Below are positions 36,316 through 45,046 of a stretch of DNA of 64,000 bases, one piece after another. The position numbers and the translations under genes are program-made. The stretch is from DASPKM01 sp035628135. Its GTDB lineage: Bacteria; Bacteroidota; Bacteroidia; Chitinophagales; Chitinophagaceae. Positions within the stretch are counted from its first letter, which is position 1. Every line of letters begins with the position of its first letter. The stretch covers positions 186,001-250,000 of the forward strand of contig DASPKM010000010.1 in the NCBI GenBank assembly GCA_035628135.1, written 5' to 3'. Under the pieces are notes generated by a model, which saw only the letters and a list, made by a program, of their open reading frames with translations, did no database searches and was not told where the DNA came from.

Positions 36316-37170
36316 TTAGTTTGCCCTGGCATACAGGGCTACTATCCAATAGCCCGGAATTTCCTTCTTCGGCCAGATCGATTTCAATCTTTCCTTGAAG
36401 GATTTTTTGCGAAGAACTTCAGGCTGTAACGCGTCTTCCAGCTTTTCCACCTCATCAAAGCTGCCCCGGTCGTTAATGGGCTGAAAACTATGGTTTTCAT
36501 AACCGCAAACCGGACAAATTGGTGAAAGGAAAATAGAAGGCTGCTTACGCCTTTTCAGGATGGATTTCATAGACTTTAGCCAGGTGATCCCCGCATATTC
36601 ATAATGAGACAGGGGCACCTCTTTGCGAATGCACTCATAACCCTGGGCGTCGAACAAATGATCGATGTCAGGCTCCTGGTACGAGCGCATGTGCAGATCG
36701 TTATTGAAAGTGGTTTTGCAATGCGGGCACTGGCTCACATTGTTTTCCAGCTTTTCTTTAAAGGGAACACTTATTAAAATATATTTTTTCGAAACCCTGG
36801 CCAGCTCGGAAAGCGCCGTGGGATATTCGTTGAAGGGAATATGCTCCAGCACCTGCAGGCAGCAAGCGCAGTCGAACGACTTGTCGGGTAACGGTATATT
36901 GGTGATGTCGCCCTGCAGCTTTTCGGTGTTCACAAATTTCAGGGCGGCCTGGCTTCTCTCTATTCCAAGTATCTGCAGGTTAGGGTTTTTGCGTTGAAGC
37001 GCGTGCACGAATACCCCGTTTCCGCAGCCAACGTCCACAATGGACTTTACATACTCCGGCACCATCGATACGCTAAGCTTTATGCGCTTATAATTAGCGG
37101 AATCCTCTAACATTCCGTCAGCCCACATTATCTCGCTTTCATAATACTTTTGTTCAAGCGTTTGGAGCAT
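36316..37170 (-). CDS. SAM-dependent methyltransferase with two CxxC pairs
   Basis: 284 residues. Motif I is VDVGCGNG (45-52), ILGIERSQAALKFV is motif II and FDCACCLQVLEHI is the post-motif. A later segment holds CPHC (148-151) and CPVC (219-222), which could form a zinc site linking the catalytic domain to a C-terminal extension. Likely a sugar methyltransferase of the EPS pathway. A 122-bp gap without other features separates it from asnB. Confidence 0.85.
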   Translation of the reverse strand: MLQTLEQKYYESEIMWADGMLEDSANYKRIKLSVSMVPEYVKSIVDVGCGNGVFVHALQRKNPNLQILGIERSQAALKFVNTEKLQGDITNIPLPDKSFDCACCLQVLEHIPFNEYPTALSELARVSKKYILISVPFKEKLENNVSQCPHCKTTFNNDLHMRSYQEPDIDHLFDAQGYECIRKEVPLSHYEYAGITWLKSMKSILKRRKQPSIFLSPICPVCGYENHSFQPINDRGSFDEVEKLEDALQPEVLRKKSFKERLKSIWPKKEIPGYWIVALYARAN

Positions 37171-37191
37171 ACAACAAATTTGAGGTAATTT

Positions 37192-37860
37192 TTATGCGAA
37201 CGGGTCCACGTTCAGAAATTTCTTCCTGAAGGTGTCGAATTTGGGACTGGGAATATAGCCATTATATTCGAAATCGCTCCTGTGAAACACACATTTTTCT
37301 TTGTCGATCTGTTTAATGACCCTGGCCGGATTTCCGGCAATAACGCAATAGCCTTCGGGGAACGACTTGGTTACCACGCTGCCCGCGCCTACGACGGTAT
37401 AGTCGCCCAGCACCACGCCGGGCATGATCATACTACCCATTCCCAGCCAGCAGTATTTTCCTATGCGCACCTCTTTTTGGTCGTGGGCCCGGTTATCGTG
37501 CAATGCATGGTTGGCGCTGATAATACCAACATTGGGAGCTATCTGCGTATAATCGCCAATATAGATCTTGCCCATGCCCTGGATAAAGCAACCGGGCATG
37601 TAACCGGGGCAGGTTTCTATGCCGGCGTAAATATTTTGGGGATACATTATCAGCGAGGATGGATGCACGGGCCAGTACACATTCCTGTTCTTGCCCATTA
37701 CCCGTTGCCTGAACCAATGGCGAAACCTGACCGGCGTTTGCGTGTTGCGGGTTTCGCGAATGAAGCGGAAAAAAGGCAGGTAAGAAACCAAACGTTCCAG
37801 CCAATGGCCCAGCATGCTGGTAACCTTGAAATATACTCTTTCCGTAAAATTGAAATACAT
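37192..37860 (-). CDS. Hexapeptide-repeat acetyltransferase
   Basis: 222 residues. An N-terminal basic, hydrophobic region (possibly membrane-associated) is followed by a left-handed beta-helix: IYIGDYTQIAPNVGIISANHALHDN with catalytic-type His, then RIGKYCWLGMGSMIMPGVVLGDYTVVGAGSVVTKSFP. Such enzymes acetylate sugars using acetyl-CoA. It ends 21 bp before the methyltransferase and starts 1 bp from the flippase stop. Acceptor unknown. Confidence 0.87.
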   Translation of the reverse strand: MYFNFTERVYFKVTSMLGHWLERLVSYLPFFRFIRETRNTQTPVRFRHWFRQRVMGKNRNVYWPVHPSSLIMYPQNIYAGIETCPGYMPGCFIQGMGKIYIGDYTQIAPNVGIISANHALHDNRAHDQKEVRIGKYCWLGMGSMIMPGVVLGDYTVVGAGSVVTKSFPEGYCVIAGNPARVIKQIDKEKCVFHRSDFEYNGYIPSPKFDTFRKKFLNVDPFA

Positions 37861-39129
37861 CTATTTACCTATTGAGAACTGGTACGAACGTACCAAGTAA
37901 TAAAAATAAATGATGCAGAACGCAATAGAATAAGCGGCGAGGGCCCAGTAAAAATTAAAATTAAAGAAGGCAGAAATGCCAAAGCTTATCAGCACCAGCA
38001 CAATCATGGCAAAGTGCGCTAACAGGTCCTCCCGCTGTTTGCCCGCGATAAAAAAAACATAGCTCAAAGGATTTACCATGAACCTGAAAAAGAACAGCGG
38101 CGCCATGATCTGCGAGAATTTACCGGCCATTTCCCAATTGGGTCCGAACACAGTGGCGAATATCCAGGGACCCGCCGCCATCAACACCGCAAAAGGAACG
38201 AATCCGCAAAGCACCAGTAGCTTGGTGGTTTGTAAATAGCTGTGCCTGCAGGTGCCCTGCTCATGGTATTCGGCGCTGGCCTTTTGCCTGAATACTTCCA
38301 GAACAGAGCCCGATATAAGTGTTACCGGCAAGGCGAGCATCCGGTTGCTAAGGTTGAAATTTCCAATAGCCCCGCTCACCTGGTAGGAGGTGGCAAAAAG
38401 CATCACCGGCAAATAAGTAATGAAAGTATTGATGAACTCTGAAGGCAATGAATACTTTGGAAGGCTGCTGTATTTCCTGGCAATGACCTTGAACTGTTTA
38501 ATAGGAAAGGATATGCGCAATTCGCCGGGCTTCAAAAAATGATAACTGAGCATAATGGCCGGTATTACCTGCCCTATCAGCAATCCTATCATTAGTCCGC
38601 CTGGTCCCATCCAAATCAGTCCCAGTGAAATGGAGAACGAAGGAATCAGTACCGCCCCAAAAATGCGGTTGAACGATAAAAGCTTATATTTTTTCTTGCG
38701 GTTGGCCCAGGTAACAAAGGCCGTATTCCAGCCGGCAAAAAAAATGGAGAAAGGCGTAGCCAGCATCCAGTATTTAATTTCCTGGTTGCCAAACCAACCG
38801 GGAAAGAAAGGGAACAGCATCAGCGTAAGCACTAAAGTAATCAGGGTAAAGATGCCGGTAATGGCAATGCACAGGAATAGCGCTGCTTTGGCCTCTTCTT
38901 CGTCGTCGGTTATGATGATTACGTTTTGATATTGCAGGGTCACCAGGGCGCCGATAATGCCGGTGACCATCATGTAAATTCCCAGCACGTCGTAGTCTAC
39001 CGGGTGATAAATACGGGTGAGAACAGGGGCGGTAACAATAGTGATGGCCTGCGCAATGACCACGCCCGAAGTGAGGATGCCGATATGACGTAAATACTCG
39101 GATTGCCCGATCTTATGGAACAGTTTCAA
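37861..39129 (-). CDS. Wzx-like lipid-linked oligosaccharide flippase
   Basis: 422 residues with about 12 hydrophobic segments and the MOP/PST-family beginning SEYLRHIGILTSGVVIAQAITIVTAPVLTRIYHPVDYDVLGIY. It should flip the undecaprenyl-linked repeat unit to the periplasm for the polymerase at 14858-16282. The start is TTG (39129); no ATG lies upstream within the 16-bp gap after the autokinase gene. Confidence 0.88.
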   Translation of the reverse strand: MKLFHKIGQSEYLRHIGILTSGVVIAQAITIVTAPVLTRIYHPVDYDVLGIYMMVTGIIGALVTLQYQNVIIITDDEEEAKAALFLCIAITGIFTLITLVLTLMLFPFFPGWFGNQEIKYWMLATPFSIFFAGWNTAFVTWANRKKKYKLLSFNRIFGAVLIPSFSISLGLIWMGPGGLMIGLLIGQVIPAIMLSYHFLKPGELRISFPIKQFKVIARKYSSLPKYSLPSEFINTFITYLPVMLFATSYQVSGAIGNFNLSNRMLALPVTLISGSVLEVFRQKASAEYHEQGTCRHSYLQTTKLLVLCGFVPFAVLMAAGPWIFATVFGPNWEMAGKFSQIMAPLFFFRFMVNPLSYVFFIAGKQREDLLAHFAMIVLVLISFGISAFFNFNFYWALAAYSIAFCIIYFYYLVRSYQFSIGK

Positions 39130-39145
39130 GGGGAGTTTGGCTTAA

Positions 39146-41539
39146 TTAGCTGAATAATCCCTGTACACGTTGCCAGATGGTCTTTTTCTTGGCCTTGCTC
39201 TCGTCGAAATAACCTGACCCGTAGCCATAGCCGTACCCATAACCATAGCCCCCATAACCGCCGTAGCTTCCATAACCGCCGGTACCTGCTTTTACATCGT
39301 TCAGCAGCACGGAAAGTTTCGGTAGCTTTTTCTGCGTGTACAATTCATCTATCAGGCCCAATTGTTTTTTATATGTATAGTTCTGGCGCAAGATGTACAG
39401 GGTGCAGTCGGCGTGCTCGCCCAGTATCATCGCGTCGCTTACCAGACCTACCGGTGCAGAGTCAACGATCACTACATCGAAGCGCACTTTCAGGTAATCG
39501 AACAGTTCCTTGATCTTGGGTTCGAGCAACATTTCAGCGGGGTTGGGCGGAACGGGTCCGCAAGGTATTACATACAGGTTGTCCATATCGGAAACCGGCA
39601 GCACCAGCTCATCCAGCCTGGCCTTGCCGACGATATAGTTGGTAATTCCCGCATGCTTTTTCAGTTCCAGGTTCGAAACGATCTTGGGCTTGCGGATGTC
39701 GAATTCCAGTATCACTGTCTTCTTGCCGGTCAGGGCCATTACGGCGCCGATATTTGTTGTGATGAAGGATTTCCCTTCGCCGCTGAACGAGGAGGTTACC
39801 AGTATCACCGGCTTGTTTACATTGCTCAGCAAAAATTGAAGGTTGGTCCGTATGATGCGGAATTGCTCGGATATAACCCGGCGGCTATGCCTGGTAACCA
39901 CCAATGCTTCCTTCTGGTCTGAGTGGCCCACTTCGCCGAGGTAAGGAACGTCCGATACTTTTTCGATATCGGCGCGGCCGCCTACCTTGTCATTCAGGTA
40001 TTCTTTCAATGTAAGCAGCCCGATAGGAATTGCCAGCCCTATCAAAATGCTCACCATGTACGTTGAACGCCTGTTGGGACGAATAGGACTGTAATTGGCC
40101 CTTGCAGGTTCTACCACCTTGCTATCCGAAATAGTGGACGCCGAAGCAATGGCGGTCTCTTCTTTTTTCTGCAGCAGGAACAAATACAATTCTTCCTTGA
40201 TCTTACGCTGTCGTTCACGGTCGGTTAATTGCAACGCTTTGCTGGGAATGGACTGTAATTTCCTTTCCGATTCACCGCTTTGCCGTTGAATGCTGCTGGC
40301 GGCGATCAGGTACGATTGCCGTACATTTTGCAGTGCTTCAATAATATCTTCCCTTAGCTTGGTAAGGCGGGAATCGAGGTTTTGAACAAATGGGTTCGCC
40401 GCGGGCATGGTCACCAATGCGTTTTGCCTTTCCAGCTGCAATTGATTGTACTGGGTTATCAGCGGGATGAGTGTAGGCTCCTGGGTGCCCAGGTCAACCG
40501 GCACTGCGCGGTATGCGTTTTCCGGTTTGGATAAATAGCGGATCAGGAAATCTACGATGCTCAGCTTTACTTCCTGTTGCGATTGATTGATGCTTTCCTG
40601 GTTGATCCTTCCGAGATAAAGCTCCGATTGTTTCTCCAGTTCAATGGCCCTGTTGGATTCAATGAATTTCGTGAGGTCCTTTTCTACTATGCCCAATTCA
40701 ATGCGAATGCTGTCGAGCCTTTCATCGATGAACTCGAGCGTGGAAATGCGCATCTGCCTTTTGTCCTCGATGTTCGATTCGCGGTAAACATCCATCAGGG
40801 TGTTCAGGATGTCTTCTGCCATGGCAGGGTTTTGCGATTCATACCTGAGATTGATGATCTGAGCGAAATTATCGGCCAGTGAAACATTCAGTCCGCCTAC
40901 CACGGTTTCGGTAGCCTGTGCCAGGTCCGACTTGCTAAGTATATAAATATTACTTGCGTAGAGGTTAAATACCTGCGGGCGTTTCTTTACTACCCTGAAG
41001 GTTTGCCCGCGCGACTGGATGGGCTCTCCAAATACATATTGTTTGGGATCATCGGCCAGTTTAAAATGGTTGTTGTCGGTAACCGTAACTTCCACGGCCA
41101 TGGTAGCGGTGGAATCGGCAGGCGGTAACAGCTCCAGCTCCAGGGGCATTTCGGCCTTGTACAGCAAGGTGCTGCGGATGTTTCCTTTATTGATGCAGGA
41201 GCTTTGCAGGTTCAATCTTTTAGCAACGCGGGCTGCCAGCGGCCTGCTGCGTAACAGCTCCATTTCGTTGTACACGTTCTGGAAATTGCTCCCCGCAAAG
41301 ATCTCGTCGAATTTTTCGTTGTTGCCTCTTGGGGTCGCCTCGCGCTTTATGAGCAGCGTGGATTCCGTGCGGTAAATGGGAATGGAATACCTGAGCTTGA
41401 TCTTGGCAATGATCAATGCCACAGCCAGCGAAAGCACTATCCAGGGAAGATATTTGAGGTACCGCAAGATGAATTCCCGCGGCGAAAGCAGTTGGTTTTT
41501 CTGCAGTCCTTTAACCTGTAAACCATTAGTTGATTCCAT
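39146..41539 (-). CDS. Polysaccharide co-polymerase / bacterial tyrosine autokinase (Wzc type)
   Basis: 797 residues. The Wzz domain lies between two membrane segments (about 32-47 and 495-511) with a long coiled-coil region. The kinase domain has Walker A SSFSGEGKS (583-591), Walker A' LEFDIRKPK (611-619) and Walker B VVIVDSAP (689-696). The tail has nine tyrosines between residues 756 and 777 in alternating Gly-Tyr repeats, the likely autophosphorylation cluster. It controls chain length and export with the Wza-like protein next door. The PHP phosphatase at 3420-4151 is the expected antagonist. Confidence 0.95.
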   Translation of the reverse strand: MESTNGLQVKGLQKNQLLSPREFILRYLKYLPWIVLSLAVALIIAKIKLRYSIPIYRTESTLLIKREATPRGNNEKFDEIFAGSNFQNVYNEMELLRSRPLAARVAKRLNLQSSCINKGNIRSTLLYKAEMPLELELLPPADSTATMAVEVTVTDNNHFKLADDPKQYVFGEPIQSRGQTFRVVKKRPQVFNLYASNIYILSKSDLAQATETVVGGLNVSLADNFAQIINLRYESQNPAMAEDILNTLMDVYRESNIEDKRQMRISTLEFIDERLDSIRIELGIVEKDLTKFIESNRAIELEKQSELYLGRINQESINQSQQEVKLSIVDFLIRYLSKPENAYRAVPVDLGTQEPTLIPLITQYNQLQLERQNALVTMPAANPFVQNLDSRLTKLREDIIEALQNVRQSYLIAASSIQRQSGESERKLQSIPSKALQLTDRERQRKIKEELYLFLLQKKEETAIASASTISDSKVVEPARANYSPIRPNRRSTYMVSILIGLAIPIGLLTLKEYLNDKVGGRADIEKVSDVPYLGEVGHSDQKEALVVTRHSRRVISEQFRIIRTNLQFLLSNVNKPVILVTSSFSGEGKSFITTNIGAVMALTGKKTVILEFDIRKPKIVSNLELKKHAGITNYIVGKARLDELVLPVSDMDNLYVIPCGPVPPNPAEMLLEPKIKELFDYLKVRFDVVIVDSAPVGLVSDAMILGEHADCTLYILRQNYTYKKQLGLIDELYTQKKLPKLSVLLNDVKAGTGGYGSYGGYGGYGYGYGYGYGSGYFDESKAKKKTIWQRVQGLFS

Positions 41540-41557
41540 AAGAATGATCCTCTTTTT

Positions 41558-42364
41558 CTATCGCAGCACTCCCACCAGGATCGCAAGCACTGAGATGATG
41601 CTGGTTGCCAGTGAAATATTACGAACCGTAACCTGGTCATTGGCTGCCGCCTTATTACGGTTCAGGTCTACATACACCACATCGTTGGGTTGCAGGTAAA
41701 AATAAGGTGATGCCAGTACATCCGGGCTTTTAAGGTTCAACCTTCCGAAAGTGCGCTGCCCGTTTATTTCTCTTATCACCAGGATATTGTCCCTTCTTCC
41801 AAAAGGCGTAAGGTCGCCCGCCAGCCCGATGGCTTCTAATAACGACACCCGCTCGTTCGGAATTGTGAACTGCCCCGGTTTTGCCACTTCGCCTATCAAT
41901 GTAATGCGGTAATTAGACAGGCGGATGATGAAATACGGGTTCTGCAGCTTATCGCTCAATTTCGATTTAAGCAGTTGGTATAGCTGGTCCTTGGTCAATC
42001 CCCCCACTTCCAGGTTGCCGAGGCCGGGGAACTGTATCATGCCTGCCTCGTCTACCAGGTAGCTGGAGCCCGCGTTCAATGCCGGCTGCGACTGCGTGGT
42101 AGCAGTGGCGTTGGCAATGGTGGGCTGCGTTGGAAGGTTGTAGTAGGCGGAGGCCAGTGGGTTATCGCTGTAAACAGTGATGCTGACAAGGTCGCCCTTT
42201 TGTATCAGTATCTCCGGGTATTTTATCTGGCTTAGCTTGCTGGTATCGAAGCTGCCCTGCATGTACTGCAGCTCCCTTACATTTCCGCACGACCACCAGC
42301 AGGGAACAGTGGCTACCAACATCAGCAGGTAAGCCAACCGGGTGAATGGTTTATGGATGCTCAT
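41558..42364 (-). CDS. Outer-membrane polysaccharide export lipoprotein (Wza-like)
   Basis: 268 residues. A lipoprotein signal peptide ends at Cys26 (VPCWWSC). The polysaccharide-export (Poly_export) domain is YPEILIQKGDLVSITVYSDNP, followed by SLBB-type segments (VDEAGMIQFPGLGNLEVGGLTKDQ and ITLIGEVAKPGQFTIPNERVSLLEAIG). A C-terminal hydrophobic helix (ATSIISVLAILVGVL) could span the outer membrane as in Wza. It should form the export channel with the autokinase. Confidence 0.93.
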   Translation of the reverse strand: MSIHKPFTRLAYLLMLVATVPCWWSCGNVRELQYMQGSFDTSKLSQIKYPEILIQKGDLVSITVYSDNPLASAYYNLPTQPTIANATATTQSQPALNAGSSYLVDEAGMIQFPGLGNLEVGGLTKDQLYQLLKSKLSDKLQNPYFIIRLSNYRITLIGEVAKPGQFTIPNERVSLLEAIGLAGDLTPFGRRDNILVIREINGQRTFGRLNLKSPDVLASPYFYLQPNDVVYVDLNRNKAAANDQVTVRNISLATSIISVLAILVGVLR

Positions 42365-42385
42365 TTTTATGGGTGTAAGCTCTTA

Positions 42386-42886
42386 CTATACGGGTATGAT
42401 GTTGCTTTTTTCCAAACTGGCCACCAGGGTATAGCCCAGGCTTTCGATCAGCACTTCTACCTTATTGTTCATCAGCCGGCGTATGCGGCCTGTTTTGTTC
42501 ATCAGCAATCCCCGCTGTACCATTACCGCCTGGTTGGCTTGCAGGTTTACCGGCTTGGCCTCCACATCGGTGTACTCGTTCAGGAACTTACGGATGGTTT
42601 CTATTTCCTTTTCCTTTACCTGTGCCGGCTTTCCATTCCAGTACACGAAGTTCAGCACCCCGTTCACCATGCGTACCTGCCCATGCTCTTCTTCGCGTAT
42701 CTGCACGAATACATACGATTTAAACAGGGGCTCTTCTACCAGTTTAATGCGGTCGCTCCAGCGCTTGCGCACCTTGTTCAATGGACAATAGCTTATTATT
42801 CCCTTTTCCGTGAAAAAGTGGTGCACCTTCTTCTCCCACCGCGGTTTGGTATATACCGCGTACCATTTTTTTTGTCCTGCGGCCAC
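42386..42886 (-). CDS. UpxY-family NusG-like transcription antiterminator
   Basis: 166 residues. The NusG N-terminal domain WYAVYTKPRWEKKVHHFFTEKG is followed by the RfaH/UpxY-type FKSYVFVQI core; the C-terminal half has a KOW-like segment (QAVMVQRGLLMNKTGRI). It is the first gene of the 39-kb locus, as UpxY proteins are in Bacteroides capsule loci, where they allow RNA polymerase to read through the long operon. An in-frame TAG two codons upstream leaves GTG at 42886 as the start. A structured leader precedes it. Confidence 0.92.
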   Translation of the reverse strand: MAAGQKKWYAVYTKPRWEKKVHHFFTEKGIISYCPLNKVRKRWSDRIKLVEEPLFKSYVFVQIREEEHGQVRMVNGVLNFVYWNGKPAQVKEKEIETIRKFLNEYTDVEAKPVNLQANQAVMVQRGLLMNKTGRIRRLMNNKVEVLIESLGYTLVASLEKSNIIPV

Positions 42887-42972
42887 TGGCTATCGTAATT
42901 AAAAGGCACAAGTTAGCAATAAGCATGGCTTCGCCACCTCAGTCCCATTGCATTTTTCTAAAGGGCTGACAA

Positions 42973-43039
42973 TTAAAAAGTTGAAAGTGAAAAGCAAAAA
43001 GCCAAAAGCAATGGCACGTGCCTACTTTTCAACTTTTAA
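42973..43039. repeat. Long imperfect inverted repeat in the EPS leader
   Basis: Left arm 42973-42988 (TTAAAAAGTTGAAAGT) pairs with right arm 43024-43039 (ACTTTTCAACTTTTAA) apart from the placement of one T. Between them are several AAAAG-type motifs and the perfect palindrome GGCACGTGCC (43013-43022). It could fold in the leader RNA or bind a protein. Confidence 0.6.
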
Positions 43040-43070
43040 ACTGTAAACTTTTGACTTTTATAAGCGAAAA

Positions 43071-43110
43071 GGGTATAAGTGGAGAATTCCTGAGAATTAC
43101 ACCTATACCC
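43071..43110 (-). promoter_or_regulatory. Strong leader hairpin, possible attenuator of the EPS operon
   Basis: Read as minus-strand RNA, GGGTATAGGTG pairs with CACTTATACCC (11 pairs including one G-U), then an inner stem AATTC/GAATT closes a TCAG loop. A short TTTT follows the outer stem. It lies about 120 bp after the predicted start site and about 185 bp before the antiterminator gene, a fitting place for attenuation or antiterminator loading. Confidence 0.55.
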
Positions 43111-43235
43111 TAATAAGTTTTATAAAAAATTGATACACTCCGGTTTCTTCTTCACAGGTATTAAAATGGTTTAAGGAACCATCCATTGTAACCATCTAAT
43201 AACGTGTACTATCAGGCCATTAAACGGTTGCCGTG

Positions 43236-43265
43236 CAAATATAGGATAATGTATTAATGTGCAAA
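43236..43265 (-). promoter_or_regulatory. Bacteroidota-type promoter of the EPS operon
   Basis: On the minus strand, TTTG (43265-43262) is followed after 18 bp by TATATTTG (43243-43236), a full match to the TAnnTTTG -7 element with spacing inside the accepted range. Predicted transcription starts near 43229, giving a leader of about 340 nt before the UpxY-like gene. Confidence 0.7.
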
Positions 43266-43342
43266 CAGGTCAATCAATAGCTTATCATATATTCGCCCGT
43301 GCATTGCGCTGATGCACATTTGCAATTGCACATTGAAACACC

Positions 43343-44494
43343 ATGCGCGAACGTTATTATTCGCTCGATGTATTTCGCGGCTCTACGGTCGCGCTGATGA
43401 TCCTGGTAAATAATCCGGGCTCCTGGTCGCACATGTTCAGCCCGCTTAAGCACGCCGCCTGGCATGGTTGCACGCCTACCGATCTTGTATTTCCATTCTT
43501 TCTGTTTGCCGTGGGCAATGCCATGGCATTTGTGATGCCACGCTGGGAAACCGCCGCAACGTCTTCGGTATTGATCAAGATATTTAAGCGCACCGTGCTC
43601 ATTTTCCTCATCGGTATTTTTTTGAATTGGGCGCCCTTCATCCGCTGGCAGGGAGAAAATCTTGTAGGCCGCCCCTTTGAAACACTGCGTTTCCTGGGCG
43701 TGTTGCAACGCATTGCCCTGGCCTATTGCTTCGCAGCACTCATCGTGTATTTTTTTAAAGCGCGCATGGCCTTCTTCATCGGGCTGGTAATACTGTTGCT
43801 GTATTGGGCGCTTTGCATTCTATTTGGCGATCCCGCCAATCCGTACAGCCTGGAAGGTTTCTTCGGCACCCATGTCGACCGCTGGCTGCTCGGTGAAAAT
43901 CATTTGTATAAAGGCGAAGGCGTACCCTTCGATCCGGAGGGACTGGCCAGCACGCTGCCCGCCATTGTGCAGGTGATGTTCGGATATTTTGTGGGGCGGT
44001 ACATCCAGCTCAAAGGCAAAACGTTTGAAATGCTCAGCAATCTTTTTGTAGCGGGATGCGTACTCATATTTACAGGCTTTTGCTGGGACCTTAGCTTCCC
44101 CATCAATAAAAAGATCTGGACCAGTTCGTATGTATGCTACACCACCGGCCTCGCCATGCTGGTGCTGGGCATTATGATCTACCTGATCGAATTCAGGGAA
44201 TACCGCGGCTCATGGAGCAGGTTCTTTGTGGTGTTTGGAAAGAACCCGCTCTTCATTTTTGTATTGAGTGGATTTTTACCAAGAGTACAGGGACTGATAC
44301 GCTGGGTTGATCATGTAGACGATAAAGGCAAGCCTGTGTATATGACGCCATTTGCATGGTTCTATCAATACGTGTGCAAACCTGTTTCAGACAAGCTGGA
44401 AGTGGGCTCGCTGCTGTATGCCCTTTGCATGATCGCGTTCTATTGGTTAATCGTATGGTGGCTGGACAGAAAGCGCATCTACATCCGAGTGTAG
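43343..44494 (+). CDS. HGSNAT-like multipass membrane acyltransferase
   Basis: 383 residues with about 10 hydrophobic segments. The start YYSLDVFRGSTVALMILVNNPGSWSHMFSPLKHAAWHGCTPTDLVFPFFLF is the signature of the heparan-alpha-glucosaminide N-acetyltransferase/NagX group, whose His in the first loop is implicated in acetyl transfer across the membrane. In Bacteroidota these genes often sit alone. It probably acetylates an extracytoplasmic glucosamine derivative. Divergent from the EPS operon; its 3' end overlaps the convergent membrane gene by 48 bp. Confidence 0.88.
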   Translation: MRERYYSLDVFRGSTVALMILVNNPGSWSHMFSPLKHAAWHGCTPTDLVFPFFLFAVGNAMAFVMPRWETAATSSVLIKIFKRTVLIFLIGIFLNWAPFIRWQGENLVGRPFETLRFLGVLQRIALAYCFAALIVYFFKARMAFFIGLVILLLYWALCILFGDPANPYSLEGFFGTHVDRWLLGENHLYKGEGVPFDPEGLASTLPAIVQVMFGYFVGRYIQLKGKTFEMLSNLFVAGCVLIFTGFCWDLSFPINKKIWTSSYVCYTTGLAMLVLGIMIYLIEFREYRGSWSRFFVVFGKNPLFIFVLSGFLPRVQGLIRWVDHVDDKGKPVYMTPFAWFYQYVCKPVSDKLEVGSLLYALCMIAFYWLIVWWLDRKRIYIRV

Positions 44495-45028
44495 CGCCGG
44501 CTTTTTTATCTTGTTACCTATCCAGAACAAGAGGCAGATAAAAAGGAAGAGGAATGCAAGTATGATGATCGAGAACTTTGCCACTGCCATATCGTATGCC
44601 AGCGTAACATAAAAAGGAGGCATGGCCGCAGCGGGCGGTACCGCCAATGTTTTCATCATTGCCATATTTTCTATCACATCGCAAACCGCCGCAACCGGCA
44701 ATAATATGGAAATGAACCTTCCCGTGCGCAGCAACAGCACGTGCCCGGTGGCGCGCCCCAGTAATGGCACCGCCATCATAAGGCATGCGGTGTACAACAG
44801 GATGAAGATGTAGTCGAGCCAGATGCTCATCCTTGCGGTCTCCAATAAACCGGACATGAACCACTGAAGCTTTATTTGTGCGGCGACCTCGGTGGTTTTT
44901 GCCACTTCGTATTTTACAATATCACCGGTAGTGAATGGATCGAGATAGTATTTTGACCATGCAATGTATGCCAGGGTGAGTGCCAGGAGAACCCAGAAGT
45001 ACAGACGAAGTCTGCGCGATGTATTCAT
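44447..45028 (-). CDS. Small integral membrane protein of unknown function
   Basis: 193 residues with about five hydrophobic segments (residues about 8-22, 68-90, 95-120, 140-155, 150-172) and a short polar C-terminus. I do not recognise the family. The last 16 codons overlap the 3' end of the convergent acyltransferase gene, so either both genes are real with an overlapping convergent end or the downstream stop has moved. The start is ATG at 45028, next to a 14-bp palindrome. Confidence 0.65.
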   Translation of the reverse strand: MNTSRRLRLYFWVLLALTLAYIAWSKYYLDPFTTGDIVKYEVAKTTEVAAQIKLQWFMSGLLETARMSIWLDYIFILLYTACLMMAVPLLGRATGHVLLLRTGRFISILLPVAAVCDVIENMAMMKTLAVPPAAAMPPFYVTLAYDMAVAKFSIIILAFLFLFICLLFWIGNKIKKPALHSDVDALSVQPPYD

Positions 45029-45032
45029 GGCA

Positions 45033-45046
45033 AGCTGGTACCAGCT
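45033..45046. promoter_or_regulatory. 14-bp perfect palindrome in a divergent promoter region
   Basis: AGCTGGTACCAGCT lies 5 bp upstream of the start codon of the leftward membrane gene and about 100 bp upstream of the rightward phosphoesterase gene. It may be an operator or a cruciform/hairpin at the 5' end of the leftward mRNA. Confidence 0.45.

Larger units (their letters stand above)
42887..43342. other. Intergenic regulatory region and EPS leader
   Basis: 456 bp between the divergent antiterminator and membrane-acyltransferase genes. It holds a near-consensus leftward promoter (43236-43265), a small hairpin ATGGTT/AACCAT (43166-43182), the strong leader hairpin (43071-43110) and a long imperfect inverted repeat (42973-43039) centred on the palindrome GGCACGTGCC. 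No coding potential is evident. Confidence 0.7.

Noticed and set aside
36194..36349. 52-codon upstream extension of the second asparagine-synthase frame
   Set aside because: The catalytic Cys must be residue 2, so translation must begin at 36193.
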